Source: Nageia nagi (Eukaryota; Pinophyta). Taken from it: a stretch of 64,000 nt of DNA. Both the position numbers and the translations under genes were made by a program. Under the pieces are notes generated by a model, which saw nothing but the letters and a program-made list of their open reading frames with translations, was not told the origin of the DNA and did no database searches. Location of the stretch: contig JBITNC010000001.1 of assembly GCA_050084985.1 (NCBI GenBank), positions 90,892,001-90,956,000 of the forward strand, written 5' to 3'. Positions within the stretch are counted from its first letter, which is position 1, and each line of letters starts with the position of its first letter. Positions 34,102 through 46,290 of the stretch are shown in pieces.

Positions 34102-35604
34102 TTAGTTATTCATTAGATCATAGGTTCCTTATCATTCTATTAGTTCCATTTTTGTTATGTTAAGCTACCATCCATGCTAGCTTCCTATGTAAAATTCCTC
34201 ATGTATCATAGCATCGATGCTAGCATTCTTGACACTTTTTAGACAAAAATGCAAATCATACATATCAAGGATCAAAATCATGTCAATTAGGTTAGTTAGA
34301 AATAGTAAATCAAGATCATTTAGTTATCTTATACAAGTCACTGATATAGGTTAAGTCAATCATGCAAGCAATGTCTTAAAAATTTAGTGTCATTTATACA
34401 TATCATATATAAATAATATCTCTAAAAATAATAGTATCTTAGTCTCATAAAAGTTTAAGGGACATAAACATAACAAATCCTAGTATCTGTGCTACTGCAT
34501 GCATCTACACTCACATCAATGCTCACACTAGTATTCTTGCAATAAATCAAACAAGTCATCAAAGGTTAGTGCAAGTATTATTTTTTTACTCTCTTATCTT
34601 TATATACATGATTCATAATTCACTTATATCATGCTTAATCATTACTTGATATATCATATCCTTGTTGTGTGGATGTTAAATAACCATTCTTATTTTATGA
34701 TTACTTGGCTTAAAATAAACCAACCATTTTCTTGGGTTAGGTTGTTGATTGGGAATAAATCAACCAAAAATCTAATTGACATGTAATAACTAGTACTATA
34801 ATCATGCATTGTTGAAAAATAAACCATTCATCTCCTTGAGTCATCTATTTTGGTTGGTTCTAAACTAACCATCACCTTTATGTCACATCTAGGAATGCGG
34901 CATGTACCTCATGGTGATATATGCAATTTTTATTGTAGTCACCTTTATTGGTTGGGTCTAAACTAACCTACATTTTCTCTTTGATTCACCTTTGTTGGTT
35001 AGGTCTCAATTAACCATCACCATGCTAGCTTTTTATTATTTATATGTTGCATCTAGGAATGGGGTATTTACCTCATGATGATGTTGACATATATGGCTTT
35101 GATTTCATGTGTTCCATCTATGAATGGGGCATGTAATGCATGATGATGTTAATACACCTTTATTTTGATCTTGTACATATGCATCTAAGAATGAAACATT
35201 GAGTATTCCTATATTTGGTGTTATCAAGATGATGTATGCATTTTATATTAATTCCATCCTTGATTAATTACTACTATGTATATTTTTTATGAAATATTAT
35301 GATGATCTACTCTTACTATTATTGCTATATCTTTTACAAGTTAACCACCACATATATTCTTGGATGTTTGGTATTTTTATCTCTATCATTTTTAGGTTAT
35401 TCTTTGCTCTTGGTCGATTCTACTTCATGCAAGCTATTCCATATCACAACCAAGGAAAAGAGGAGGTAATATACATCATCACTCCTTGATAATTTCGATA
35501 GTCTTACAGCTAAACCAGAGAAGTATCAATTTTATCTTCTCTTTACCTTTTACTTCCTTTTCAAGCATAATTTAACTTCAAAAGTTCTTATTTCATTATA
35601 CTTG
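34102..35604 (+). other. gypsy B 3' untranslated region
   Basis: The part 34260-34740 is homologous to 9960-10388 in gypsy A. No coding motif is seen. Two kinds of degenerate direct repeats occur at 34845-35215. Confidence 0.65.
34845..35215. repeat. Degenerate direct repeats in the gypsy B 3' UTR
   Basis: A unit like TTGGTTGGGTCTAAACTAACC occurs about three times (34850-35015). A unit like ATCTAGGAATGGGGCATGTA, followed by CTCATGATGATG, occurs about four times (34890-35200). The two kinds are interleaved. Confidence 0.65.
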
Positions 35605-35621
35605 CAAAGGGGGGCATCTTT
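35605..35621 (+). promoter_or_regulatory. gypsy B polypurine tract
   Basis: CAAAGGGGGGCATCTTT lies immediately before the LTR start TGACACC at 35622. It is the expected plus-strand primer site. Confidence 0.8.
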
Positions 35622-36414
35622 TGACACCTAAAAGTGGTTCCCTTAACATGGTCCCACTTAAGTGTAACATTACATACATGTTTAATCACACTTAATCATA
35701 CTTTATCATATTTTACTATATTATCACATATTTATCATGTTGTATTCTTATTTTTATGTTAGGTACACTAGGATGAATTCAACCTTATTACAAGGGGTAA
35801 AATGATGATATCATACTTGATATAAATGTAAGTATCTTTAACCTAGGGAAAGCATATCAAGATTGCATCTCTATAGTTGGTACCCTATACTTGGTCATTT
35901 TTAAAAGCAACAGATTGAGATTGAAATCTTGTTATCACTTAAGTGAATATGTATCATCCATTTTTTTTATCATATACTTGGCTCAACTTATTGACATATT
36001 TGTTGTTATTGATCATTGTTGATAGACCTTATTCTACTAGAACACTAGCACCCATGCTAAAGTGTGCATTGCACTAAGCTCATGAGACCTAATGCCTACA
36101 TTGGGATCCTTTCTATTCTTGGTGGTGGGATTTGAACATCAATGTTATCTCTCTTTGAAAAATATTTCTTCATATATTTAGCTTTGACACATGTAATGAT
36201 ACATAGGTATTTATCATACACTTTATTTCCTCTCCTTAGTGTGTGCATTCATTTTGTATCTTGATTTTAATAAAATCATAATTATGTTATTGTAGTGTCA
36301 TATTTCTTTATTTTCTATTTGATTTAAATAAATTAGATATTACATACTTAAATGTTTATATATATTTAGTTCATTTAGGCCAAAACCCTAGGTGTACCAA
36401 AAAACATATCAACA
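35622..36414 (+). repeat. gypsy B 3' LTR
   Basis: This 793-bp block is homologous to the gypsy A 5' LTR (787-1580). It begins TGACACCTAAAAGTGG and ends CATATCAACA. The preceding polypurine tract confirms that it is a 3' LTR. Confidence 0.85.
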
Positions 36415-36913
36415 TAATCTCTCCTACAACAAACTTACATCAACTACACTACTTACAACCCAATCTTATCAAAATTACATCAATCCAAGCCCATGGATTT
36501 GTAGGAGTTTTAACATCCCAAATAAGCTCAAAACTAATAAAAAAAATCCTTAGTAAATGTTAGAATAAAGTATTAGATCCAACGCATGAATTAAGACATC
36601 ATGGAGAGTGCATTTGGCTACACAAAATGGAGTTTAATATCCTTTATCTGCTAAGCAAATACCATCATATTAGTCTTTACCTCATGACTAAATTCCTTCC
36701 AACTAACTAATAATATAGCATCCATAATATCCCAAACTTAATTGGCATCCCATTTGGATTACTAACCTTTCTTTTGCATGTCAGTTAGAAAAAGACCTCA
36801 AATTTTTTAACTTTGGCTTATGAACCAGGCTCCATACCCAACAACTTCTAATTACTCTTTGAATTTTAGATATTATAGTATTTTCTTTCAAGTATATGTA
36901 TATTCATATCTAA
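36415..36913. other. Unassigned sequence between gypsy B and element F
   Basis: About 500 bp without recognised coding or repeat content. Confidence 0.4.
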
Positions 36914-37410
36914 TGGAATTAAGACTAAAGGCCTAATTCCTATATGTCCAAGATTATATGAAAGCTCTCTCAAACATCAATACTCAAAGCATAAATAATC
37001 TCACAAATTGATACCAATGTAAAGTGGTTCCTCCAACCATAGGAGTACATCCACTAACTAATATCTTTCTCATTCACAAATATAACTCTCTTACAAGACC
37101 TTTTTATTCCTCTCCTAACACTAATCCTAGATCATAACTTTTCTTCAACTTTTCATGTATGATCTCAAGGAGAGGGCCTTCTACTTATAAGCCAAAATCC
37201 TCCCTTGAATCACCCTTTTAACCATTGTATAAATATATGACATTCTTTACTCTTTTAACTAAGGTACATACTCATGATAAGGAGTGTAGGATAAGTTACA
37301 TTATCATATTCACTTCAATACTTAATATATCTAGGGATACCTTTAAGTATTAATTAATTTACAAGAAGAATCTTACAAAATTGTACAATAATGCATTATA
37401 CATTTTAACA
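36914..37410 (-). repeat. Element F 3' LTR
   Basis: This 497-bp block is homologous to 44455-44938 and related to the C and G LTRs. It ends CATTTTAACA at 37410. CTACCCTTAATG (37411-37422) next to it is a decayed polypurine tract on the minus strand. Confidence 0.8.
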
Positions 37411-38239
37411 CTACCCTTAATGCAATATTAGGATAGAATGAAGAAGAGAGAAGAAACAGAGAGTAAAATATAGTTCTCCTCCATACAAATACAATTTAAG
37501 ATAAGAACTCTCACATGTTTGAGAAGTAAGATTTTAGTTTGAGACTCACTACTTTACCTTTCTGATAAATGTTCTACAATATAGCCATTAACTACAATTA
37601 ATTTCAATGTACATAAAGTAGTCATCCAACTAGAAGTTGACATGATGAGCCTCCATTAGCTTGCATATCTAAAGTAAATAACTTGCAATATCAAGAAGAA
37701 ACCTACAAGCTACGAGAAGCTCAAAAATAAGATCAATTAGATGCATCATATACACATTCATATCAATAAGAATAAATTAATCAAGTAATTCCATCCATAA
37801 ATTGATTAATGGTACACTATAAGTCATCATGAAGATGCAAATCTAATACTTATAATCACCTACTTTATACAAAACATGTATTGATTATTATCACAAATAG
37901 AGCATAACAAAATATATATAGGAGTTTTTCACACATGGATAATTGAACAATGCTAAAATTCATATACAAGTTCTTCACATATGGACAATTGAATAGTGCA
38001 AAAAAAAATCCATCATATGCACATACAAGTTCCTCCCATGTGGATAATTGAACAATGCTAATGATGATCAATCATATACTCAAGGTGTACATATAGTACA
38101 TATAGTTCATCACTCAAGGAGAACTAGCAAAAAGGTACACATACAAATCAACACTATATAGCCAAAAACATCTTAAGGGTAAAGTTGTAAATCATAAATA
38201 TGAATTCAACATAAGAATTTAAACTTTACTACCCCTTGA
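37411..38239 (-). other. Element F 3' untranslated region with short direct repeats
   Basis: Three degenerate copies of a unit like ACAAGTTCTTCACATATGG followed by ACAATTGAATAGTGC lie at 37920-38060. They are related to the 3' UTR repeats of G and C. Confidence 0.6.
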
Positions 38240-39730
38240 GGGAAAATTCACTAACCTGATAGAATCCTTGAACTTGTAAAATTGAGCATCAAGATGAGGT
38301 TTAGTGAATAAATTACTGGAGTTTAGGATAGATGGACAATATTGCAAGTGTATGATACCATCAAGAACCTTCTCCTTGATGAACTATGCTTGAATTTTAA
38401 ATTATTTTTTTCTCTAATGGAAAACATGATTCTTAGCCAAAGAAATAGCCTATTGATTGTATAAATAAATTTGAAATGGATGAGCTTGCTCATACCCAAT
38501 TTATTTCAAAATATGCCTAAGCTAAATAGCTTTTTGGGACACAAAATACATGGCTCAGTATTCAATTTTTGTGGTGGAAAGAGAAATAGTAGGTTACTTC
38601 TTAGAAGCCCAAGAGATAAGACCTAAACTAATGCTAAACACATACATGTAGGATGATTTCTTATCATCTTTATCTTGCCCATATTCAGAATCTAAGAACC
38701 CTGAGAGAATAAATGAGGGAAAATTTGAATACTTGAGAGTAAGATCATTCATTCCCACAACATACCTCAAGATTTTCTTAATAGCATTGAGATGCTCACA
38801 TACAATTTTTGATTAAATTGTGCTATCATATTTACTGCAAAGGTAAAATCTAGCTTAGAGATAGTTAAATATAGTAGACTAACAATTGATTTTCTATATG
38901 AAGTACCATATACCAACTGAGAGTTGGAGCTAAGAGTTAGAGTGATTCTAGGAGAGATTTGATATCACAACAAGTTTGCATTCCATTCCAAAATTTTGCA
39001 AAATATCTAAGATATACTTTGATTGACTAAGTACAATCTTTGTATTGATATACTTACATACCAAGATAGTAGTGTAAAAGACCAAGATCATTCATTTCAT
39101 AAGTTACCTTAAGTTTAGATATACACGCTTGGATATTTTTATCATTATTTTCAATGATTAGAAGATCATCCAAATATACAAGAATCAATATAAGGTCTTA
39201 TCCCTAATTGCACACATAAAGATCTGAACCAATGAAGCACTTAGAGAATCCAATGTTTGTAAAGTATCCTAAAATATTTTTGTACCAGGCTCTAGGTGCT
39301 TGCCTAAGTCCATACAAGGACTTCTTTAGCTTTCTTGAAAGGGATTCTTTGCCTTCCACAACAAAACCTTTTGGTTTATTCATGTAGATTTTCACATATA
39401 AGTAACCATTGAGAAATTTATTTTTTACATTAAGTTGAAAAATATTTCAACCTTGATCTACTACAAGAGCAAGAATTATCTTGATAGTAGGCATATTTTC
39501 CATGAGAGAAAAGGTTTCATCATAATCAACTTTGTATTTCTGAATAAAACTTTTAACCACTAGCCTTGCCTTGTATTTCTTAATCTTTACAATTGAATTT
39601 TACTTGACCCTATAGATCCACTTATTTTCAATCACATTCCTCTCATTAGGATAAGGAAACAAGTTTCATTTTTGTTAAGGGCCTCATACTCAACTTTCAT
39701 GGCTTCCATCCAACACTCATTATTTGAAGC
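38240..39730 (-). pseudogene. Element F reverse transcriptase and RNase H
   Basis: RT pieces on the minus strand include FIQKYK, MKIYMNKPKGFVVEGKESL, KKSLYGLRQAPRAWYKNILG and FSKCFIGSDLYVCN (39204-39395). The catalytic box reads VYLDDLLI (about 39160-39185): YLDD in place of YVDD. RNase H pieces at 38940-38250 include HLQYCPS near 38320-38345. Many stops and frameshifts are present. At the site where C and G carry a shared TGA, F has CAA. Confidence 0.8.
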
Positions 39731-39739
39731 TTCTTAGAA

Positions 39740-40820
39740 TTATTAGGGCTCATTTTTGTGATCAATATTGACAAATAAGGATTTTTTCAAAGTCATACTT
39801 CTTGTTATCGTCTTTATTGGAGAATTTTTCTCTTGGGTGACTTATTTACATTGAATCAAACTAGTTAGGTGCAACCAAAGGGTCATATATATCATTAACA
39901 TCCTTATTAAAAGTAAATTCCATAGGAAGTTCATTGAAATTTACATCCCTTGAGCCAAACATTGCTCTATAGAATGGGGAGTAGATCTTGTAGCCTTTAT
40001 ACTGGCTATTATATCCTATAAAGATGCATTTTTCAGATTGTTTGTCCAACTTCTTCCTTTTCTCAGAAACAATATAGGAGAAAGCTTCACAACCAAAAAC
40101 CCTAAAGTGATATATGTTAGGTTTCATTCCTATCCATAACTCAAAAAGAGTTTTTCCCTCACCAACATTTTTGGTATACCTATTCAACATGTAAATTGCA
40201 ATGCTCATAGCTTCACCCTATAAGAAACTAGGAAGATTTCTTAACATGCATCTAGACATCTTCATAATTATCCTATTTTTATTTTTTACATCATTTTGTT
40301 GAGGGATGTAAGGAATTGTAAACTACTACTTGATCTCGCACTTGGTACAATAGTCATTAAACTCATTTTTTTATACTCACACCCATTATCTGATCTCAAT
40401 ATCTTGATTTTAAAATTAGATTGATTTTCGACTAATGCCTTGAAATATTTGAACTCATAAAAGGTTTTATCCTTTTGCTCAAGTAGATAACCAAATATCA
40501 TTTTACTAAATTCATCGATGAAGGTTAAGATATAAGATGATCACCCAAGATACTTATTCTAAAATGGACCCTCCAAATTTGAATGCACAAGCTGAAGAGG
40601 TTGGGTTTCCCTTGTTGCCTTATCTTTTTAAAATCTTTGTCTATTCATCTTATCTAAGATGCACTTCTCACATAGAATGATTAAGGGTGATATCAAATTA
40701 AAACCTTTCACAAGTTCTTGGTCTTTCATCATAACTTGAATACTTTTATGGTTAAGGTGTCCTAAATGTTGGTGCCAAATATTTCCCTTAGAGAAAATAT
40801 TTATAGCAAGGTACATATTT
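39740..40820 (-). pseudogene. Element F integrase and pre-integrase domain
   Basis: Pre-integrase: NIWHQHLGHLNHKSIQVMMK and LCEKCILDKMNRQRF (40628-40816). Core: MIFGYLLEQKDKTFYEFKYF, ILRSDNGCEYKK (40370-40500). C-terminal: TLFELWIGMKPNIYHFRVFG, EKCIFIGYNSQYKGYKI and FGSRDVNFNELPMEF (39861-40208). A stop (TAG) at 39861-39863 occupies the same site as a TAG in element G at 51134-51136. Frameshifts separate the pieces. Confidence 0.85.
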
Positions 40821-40999
40821 GTTGGAATTTAATCCATAATATAGAAATCATATTTCATTGACCTTTTTACCAAAGTGAAAATTCCCTTATTAATGCATTA
40901 GGAGTGTGAGTTGAACTTGAATGAGTATCCTTTCCTTGTAATTTGAATTACAAAAATCAGGTTCATAGAGCACATTTTTTAGAACCTTTTCATGAATCA

Positions 41000-42075
41000 A
41001 TACACTCACAATCCTTTGTACTTAAAGGATTAAATTATCATCTATCACAATTGCATCCTTTTTATGCTTATAAAAGCTTTTAAATCTATTCTTTTCAAAG
41101 CCTATGTGATTAGTGCACCCAGATTCAACAATCCAATCATTCGAGATAAAAGTGAGACATGAAGTAAGAAAATAAACAAAACTAGCTCTAATATTCTTTT
41201 TTCCTTTGATTTACTTCATATTTTCATTTCTCTTATTCTTTTCTTCTTGTAGCAATCAAATTGTTTGTGATCATAGCCACCACAAAAGTTATAATTACCA
41301 TCAAATTTTTCCTTCAAATTTGGTTTTTTTGCCTTGCCCTTTCCATATATTTTATTGTAGTTGTTGTTATCCTTATTTTCAAACTACTTGGAGGTAGTAG
41401 AAAAATATTTCTTGTGATGCTTTAACTTCTTTAAAGGATTTTTGGTTTCTCCTAGAGAAATGTTATTTTCCTTTGAAGAAGATATCAACACCATTTTGTT
41501 AAGAGTTTTTTCATGCTTCAAAAGGAGCCTTGAAAGGTTCTCAAGAGAGAAGACTTCTTCTTCTTCATCAAGCTTAGTTTCAATATTTGTCACAAAGTTA
41601 CTAAATTTTTACTAAAATAATTGAAGAATGATGAAGACCATGAACTCATTTTTAATATAGTTGTAATCTTAACCAATAATTTGGGTCCTAAGGTCAATGA
41701 TCTTGTTCAAATATATAACATATTCATCTTTCCCTTGATGTGATTAAAGAAACTTTTGAAGAATGGTGAACCTTCTTGAAAATTTGGACCCTAGGTAGAT
41801 TTTATTGAGCCTATCCTAAGCTTCCTTTACAAAGGTTAATGAAGATATCATAAGAAAGACTTTAGCTAACACTATACAAAAAATCATAGAGGTTAGTAGC
41901 TCATTGTTTGAGTTGTAAGCCTCAAGTTCCTTCTCTTTTGTAGAAGAAACTAGGTTTTGGTTAATTATTTTCTATAGTTTCATTACTTACAATTCAACTT
42001 TTGTCTGATATTTCTAAATACCATAGTTGGAACTATCAAGAATGTACTTGGGTAAGAAGGTGTCTCACATTTGAT
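41000..42075 (-). pseudogene. Element F gag and protease
   Basis: From about 42075 the minus strand reads FLPKYILDSSNYGI, KEAxDRLNKIYLGSKF-type sequence, YLNKIIDLRTQ and the open stretch 41593-41384 with LDEEEEVFSLENLSRLLLKH. The zinc knuckle (about 41295-41250) reads YNFCGGYDHKQFDC: the first Cys is Tyr. The protease motif reads WIVESGCT near 41120-41140, so the catalytic Asp of DSG is Glu. Stops are frequent. Confidence 0.8.
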
Positions 42076-43801
42076 ACACAAGAAGGTAAAAGTGTTAACC
42101 AATGTAAGCATGCTAAATTTGTGAACCAAATTAATCAAATATACATTTTGAGTTTAATCATTTACACATGTTGATATTTTTTAAATTAATCAACCATACA
42201 TGTTGATTAATACATGATAAATTTTGACCAATAATAATAAAAAAGGCATGCTTAATTTGTTTAACAAAATTCATATGTGCAAAGGTTTATAATAGAATTA
42301 CATGATATATTTCATACATCCCACATTTTATCATAACCAAGTACCATAGTTGTAGAGAGGAATAAATTTAGGCTTGTTTTCTCACTTAAAATTTATCCTT
42401 CACCTAGATGCCTATAGGGTGGAACCCAAGTCATACTAATCCTCAACCAATTCCCCTTGGTTAGTAATATACTCTCACAAGGAGGAGTACTAACTATTTT
42501 TTAAGAGCATGATGTATGTTTAATCATTCAAATCATTATTTTGATTAGGTTTTAAGTTATCCTCTTAGATTATAAAGATAATCCTTGAATGGACATGCAA
42601 ACATGTGGTATCACTAAACATATATCTATTCACTTATATGGATTTATGTCCATAACAAAAGAGAACTTAGGAAAAATAAAGAAGTACAAACTTTTCACCA
42701 TTTGTATTATTGGGATGAAAGCTCTAGTCTGCCTTGTTCTCATCTCATAGCTCCCCAAGCAAGTCATGTTGCGAAATATGTATGGATGTGTTCATTTTAG
42801 GGGGTGCACTTTCAATGTTTATGATTTGTAAAAATAAAAGAAAAATGTATAAATTAAAGTGCTTAAAATAATAAATATCATCTACAAAAAAATGAAACCT
42901 AAGAGTCCAATGGGTTTTTATCACAACCCCATAATTTTGCGTACATAAGTTCATTATTTTTAAGTAAAAAATAAGTATAGTTCTCCCCTTTTTCTTTAAA
43001 AAAAAAAATAGCAAAAAGCTTGACCTTTTACAAAAAAATAAATCTTTTTCTTTAAAAAAATTTAGGTAAAAAAATTCAATTTTACCTTAAAAGGAAAAAA
43101 AATTAACACTAAAAATACCTTAAGTTCAATTTTTCAAAAACTTCATTTAAAAATGCATTCATAAGAAAATTAATCATTATTTTTTAAGCAAAAAAAATCA
43201 ATTATAAAAAATTCGCCCTTTTCTTACTTTAAAAATAATATCTTTCAAAAATATTTCCACCCTTAAAAAAAAAGCCCTTAAGTAATAATTTATCCTCATA
43301 AAAATGACTTTCTTAAGTCTTCCTATGATCATTAAATATGAGCCCATACCCCATTTAAGTTACCTTTTAGAACACGATAACATGATGAGAGAAATTAATT
43401 TAAAATTACTCTACCTACAAGTTTGCCAACATTGATGGATGCCCACCAAAAAACTTAATTTGTAAAAATTAGTTTGCATTAAATTTTATGGATGGCCCAA
43501 ATAATTAAAAAACAAGAGGATTTATAGTTTTAAAAAATAAGGGGGGTGGCCCTATTCTAGATGGGAAAAAAAATTTAAAGGGGAGAGGTTTTATTTTTTG
43601 CAAAATTGTAGGGGTGGGCAAGGAATTATTGATGGGCACAAGTAATGAAGATGGGCTATGAGCCACCCTACTAGGGGGGCACGGGTTGCATACCATCGCA
43701 TGCCACCCTAGCAAGGAGACCATGGTTTGCAATGCACCATGCAATCAGAGAGGTGAGGGACAAGGCCGCATGACCTAGCTAACCATGCAACCTCCCCTCT
43801 T

Positions 43802-43849
<48 letters not shown>

Positions 43850-44439
43850 AAGTTTTCTTCAACTCCTTTTGTTTAGTTTTGAAAAACAATATCTCTTTTA
43901 TAAAGCCCTCCTTTTTTTTAGAAAAATTTATAAAGCATATTTTAAATAAGATCTTTTCAAATGTATTTAGTTTTGCATATAGCTTTTGTAAAAAACAATT
44001 ATGAATTGTAAATACAATAGGATAAAAATTTGTACAAAATGGACATAAATTTTTTTTGCAAGTTTTACCTTCTTTGGATAATTAGCACAAAGAATTTATA
44101 AGGTAAATTATTGTGCAAATTTTATACTACTTTATCAATTTCATAAAAATATATTATTGTTATAAAACAATTTGCAATTTTATCAAAAAAATAGTTGTAA
44201 CTAACAAAGGAATGTTAGTAAAAAAATTTCACAACAATAACATATTGCTATTTTAAGCAAATTTTGCTAAAAAAATAAACTAATGTAACCAAGAAAATGT
44301 TATTATTATAACAAAATTTAAAATAAATTCAAGAGGGTAGGAAGTTATACCTTCACAAACCTCTTTACCTCACCAAAGAAGATGGAAGGGGTGGGATGAT
44401 TCTTCAAAGCAATGTTGAGGAGAAGCCTTTACACCAAGA
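42076..44439 (-). other. Element F leader (5' untranslated)
   Basis: About 2.4 kb. The block 42370-42800 is conserved with C and G. A GC-richer cassette at 43500-43800 carries an open stretch (43505-43744) without a recognised domain. An AT microsatellite follows at 43804-43845, and then the AT-rich zone near the LTR with GTTAGTAAAA- and CAACAATAAC-type motifs, as in C and G. Confidence 0.65.
43804..43845. repeat. AT dinucleotide microsatellite in the F leader
   Basis: About 20 uninterrupted AT units next to the variable leader cassette. Confidence 0.9.
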
Positions 44440-44454
44440 TATTGATATCAAATA

Positions 44455-44938
44455 TGGAATTAATACTAAATACCTAATTCCTATATGCCCAAGATTATAT
44501 GAAAGCTCTCTCAAACATCAATACTCAAAGCATAAATAATCTCACAAATTGACACCAATGTAAAGTGGTTCCTCCAACCATGGGAGTACATCTACTAACT
44601 AAGATCTTTTTCATTTATAAAGATAACTCTCTTACAAAACCTCTTTCTTCCTCTCCTAACACTAATCCTAGAGGATAACATTTCTTCAACTTTTGGTGTA
44701 TGATCTCAAGTAGAAGGTCTTCCATTTATAGGCCAAAATCTTCCCTTGGATCACCCTTTTAACCATTGTACAAAGACATGACATGCTTAACCCTTTTACC
44801 CAAGAGGCATGCTCATGAGGAGGGTAGAACAAGTTACATTATCATATTCACTTAAATACTTAAGATATCTAGGGATACCTTTAAGACTTGGTGAATTTAC
44901 AGGAAGAACCTTACAATAATGTATTATAGATTCTAACA
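44455..44938 (-). repeat. Element F 5' LTR
   Basis: This 484-bp block pairs with 36914-37410. Next to it, 44440-44454 on the minus strand reads TATTTGATATCAATAT, a decayed form of the Met-tRNA primer site. A TATA-like box (CCTATAAATGG, minus strand) lies near 44735-44746. Confidence 0.8.
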
Positions 44939-45150
44939 ATATATGGCAGATGATCTTGATGGTGAAAGGACCATCATAGGGTATGTCTTTACCATAGGAG
45001 GAGAAATAGTTTGTTGGATATTTAAACTAAAACAAGTAGTTACCCTTTAAATCACTAAATTATATTACATTTCTTATATTGAAGCTATCAAGGATATGAT
45101 TTGGTTTCAAATATTATTGAAGGAGTTGGGTAAGCAGCAAGCACTACTAC
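44939..45150 (+). pseudogene. Copia RNase H fragment (another element, + strand)
   Basis: The + strand starting at 44942 reads YMADDLDGERTIIGYVFTI, then GEIVCWIFKLKQVVTL, a stop, ITKLYYISYIEAIKDMIWFQ and LLKELGK. This is the copia RNase H pattern 'D...AgDlD.RRSttGYvF...G...W.SklQ..va.StTEaEY.A..eA.KEa.Wl..ll.elg'. The piece is cut at its left end exactly at the F LTR. Its upstream RT part was not found on the other side of F, so the host copia was truncated. Confidence 0.75.
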
Positions 45151-45589
45151 TAAAAGGCCATTTACCATTAGAGTAGGAAGAAAATATTTCCTAACTACAT
45201 TAGCATCAATAGGTGCCAACATGATATGATGGATTGAATTTAGTAATTTTTTGGATATTTTGATGTTAAGTTTGATGCTATACATAAACATACAAGTTTT
45301 ATATATACGCATACAATTTATGTTCTAATGCTAGGTTTAACGTTATATCTGGTGCTAATATAGCCTATGCATATATCAAAATAGAGTCTATATGTATATC
45401 AAAATATATTTTGTTCACATATTGCAGTATAGCCTATGGATATATCATCAAGAAACACAAATCATATGCATGGATAATCAAGTTTACATATCAACCATGT
45501 AAATCCCTTAATTCAATAGCTTCCTTCGAATGCAAAATGGAAGGCTATTTATGACAAGTTTTATATGTAAAGCAAAGACTTTAAAATCA
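45151..45589. other. Unassigned AT-rich sequence with short direct repeats
   Basis: TATAGCCTATG followed by ATATATCA occurs at about 45357 and again at 45431. No coding sequence is recognised until the PPR remnant. Confidence 0.4.
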
Positions 45590-46290
45590 TATTTATATCA
45601 AATGTTTTGGTTGTGAATGGCCTGGTCGATATGTATGCAAAATATGGAAGCACATTAAAGGAACACATCTAATCAATTCACCTTTTCATTATCCTCAAAG
45701 TATGCACCATATTGGAATATTTGAAATAGGATTTATACATACATAAAAGAATCTTTAAAAAATAATTTATGTCAAATGTTATGGTTTTAAATTCCCTAGT
45801 ATACATGTATGCAAAATGTGGAAGTGTAGAGAAGGCACTTGAATTATTTGACAAGATTCATGAGGCAAACATAATTTTATTAACTACAATGATTTGAGGA
45901 TATTTAATTCATGGTTATAGCAAGGATTCCCTTAAGTTATTTGATATAATGAAGCACTTGGTAACTATACCTAACAACATAACCTTTGTATTTGTTCTAC
46001 TTACATGCAACCATGTAGGTATAATGGATGATGCAAACATAATTTTATGAACTATGATGATTGCATGATATGCATAAAATGCATATCTTGAAAGAGATCA
46101 TGAATTAACAATGATTGGAGAATATGCAATTCATGGTTATGGCAAGGATTCCTTTAAAAATATTTTATATGATAAAGCACTTAATAACCAACCCTAACAA
46201 CATAACCTTTGTATGTGTTCTACTAGCATACAACCATGTAGGTCTAGTGGATGATGTAAACACAATTTCATAGATTGTAATTATCATAAG
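45590..46290 (+). pseudogene. PPR (PLS-type pentatricopeptide repeat) pseudogene fragment
   Basis: The + strand reads SNVLVVNGLVDMYAKYGS (45595-45655) and IILKVCTILEYLK (about 45690-45730). It continues SNVMVLNSLVYMYAKCGS with VEKALELFDKIHEANI (45775-45875), then GYLIHGYSKDSLKLFDIMK (45899-45955) and NNITFVFVLLTCNHVGIMDD (45973-46032). These are consecutive P, L and S motifs of plant PPR proteins, which bind organelle RNA. At 46120-46255 the last part (AIHGYGKDSFK, then NNITFV- and CNHVG-like sequence in shifted frames) is duplicated. Stops and frame shifts show that it is a pseudogene, and no targeting peptide or DYW end is present. Confidence 0.8.

Larger units (their letters stand above)
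34102..36414 (+). mobile_element. gypsy B, 3' end only (relative of gypsy A)
   Basis: A 3' untranslated region, polypurine tract and 3' LTR are all in the + orientation and homologous to gypsy A. The 5' part is missing: the left boundary is the D LTR at 34101. The element must have been truncated by, or carried elsewhere after, the insertion of D. No coding part remains. Confidence 0.75.
36914..44938 (-). mobile_element. Copia element F (complete outline, heavily degenerate)
   Basis: This 8-kb copia element belongs to the same family as C and G. LTRs are at 36914-37410 and 44455-44938. A leader, gag, protease, integrase, RT and RNase H follow in order on the minus strand. It is the most decayed of the three: LTRs differ at many positions and the coding region is full of stops. 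Flanks (TCTAA on the left, ATATA on the right) show no clear target duplication. It abuts a copia RNase H fragment at 44939, so it may have inserted into another copia element. Confidence 0.85.

Noticed and set aside
787-36414. One giant element bounded by the gypsy A 5' LTR and the gypsy B 3' LTR
   Set aside because: The two LTRs are homologous and in the same orientation, but both sides carry the same 3' UTR segment (9960-10388 and 34260-34740). They therefore belong to two separate family members.
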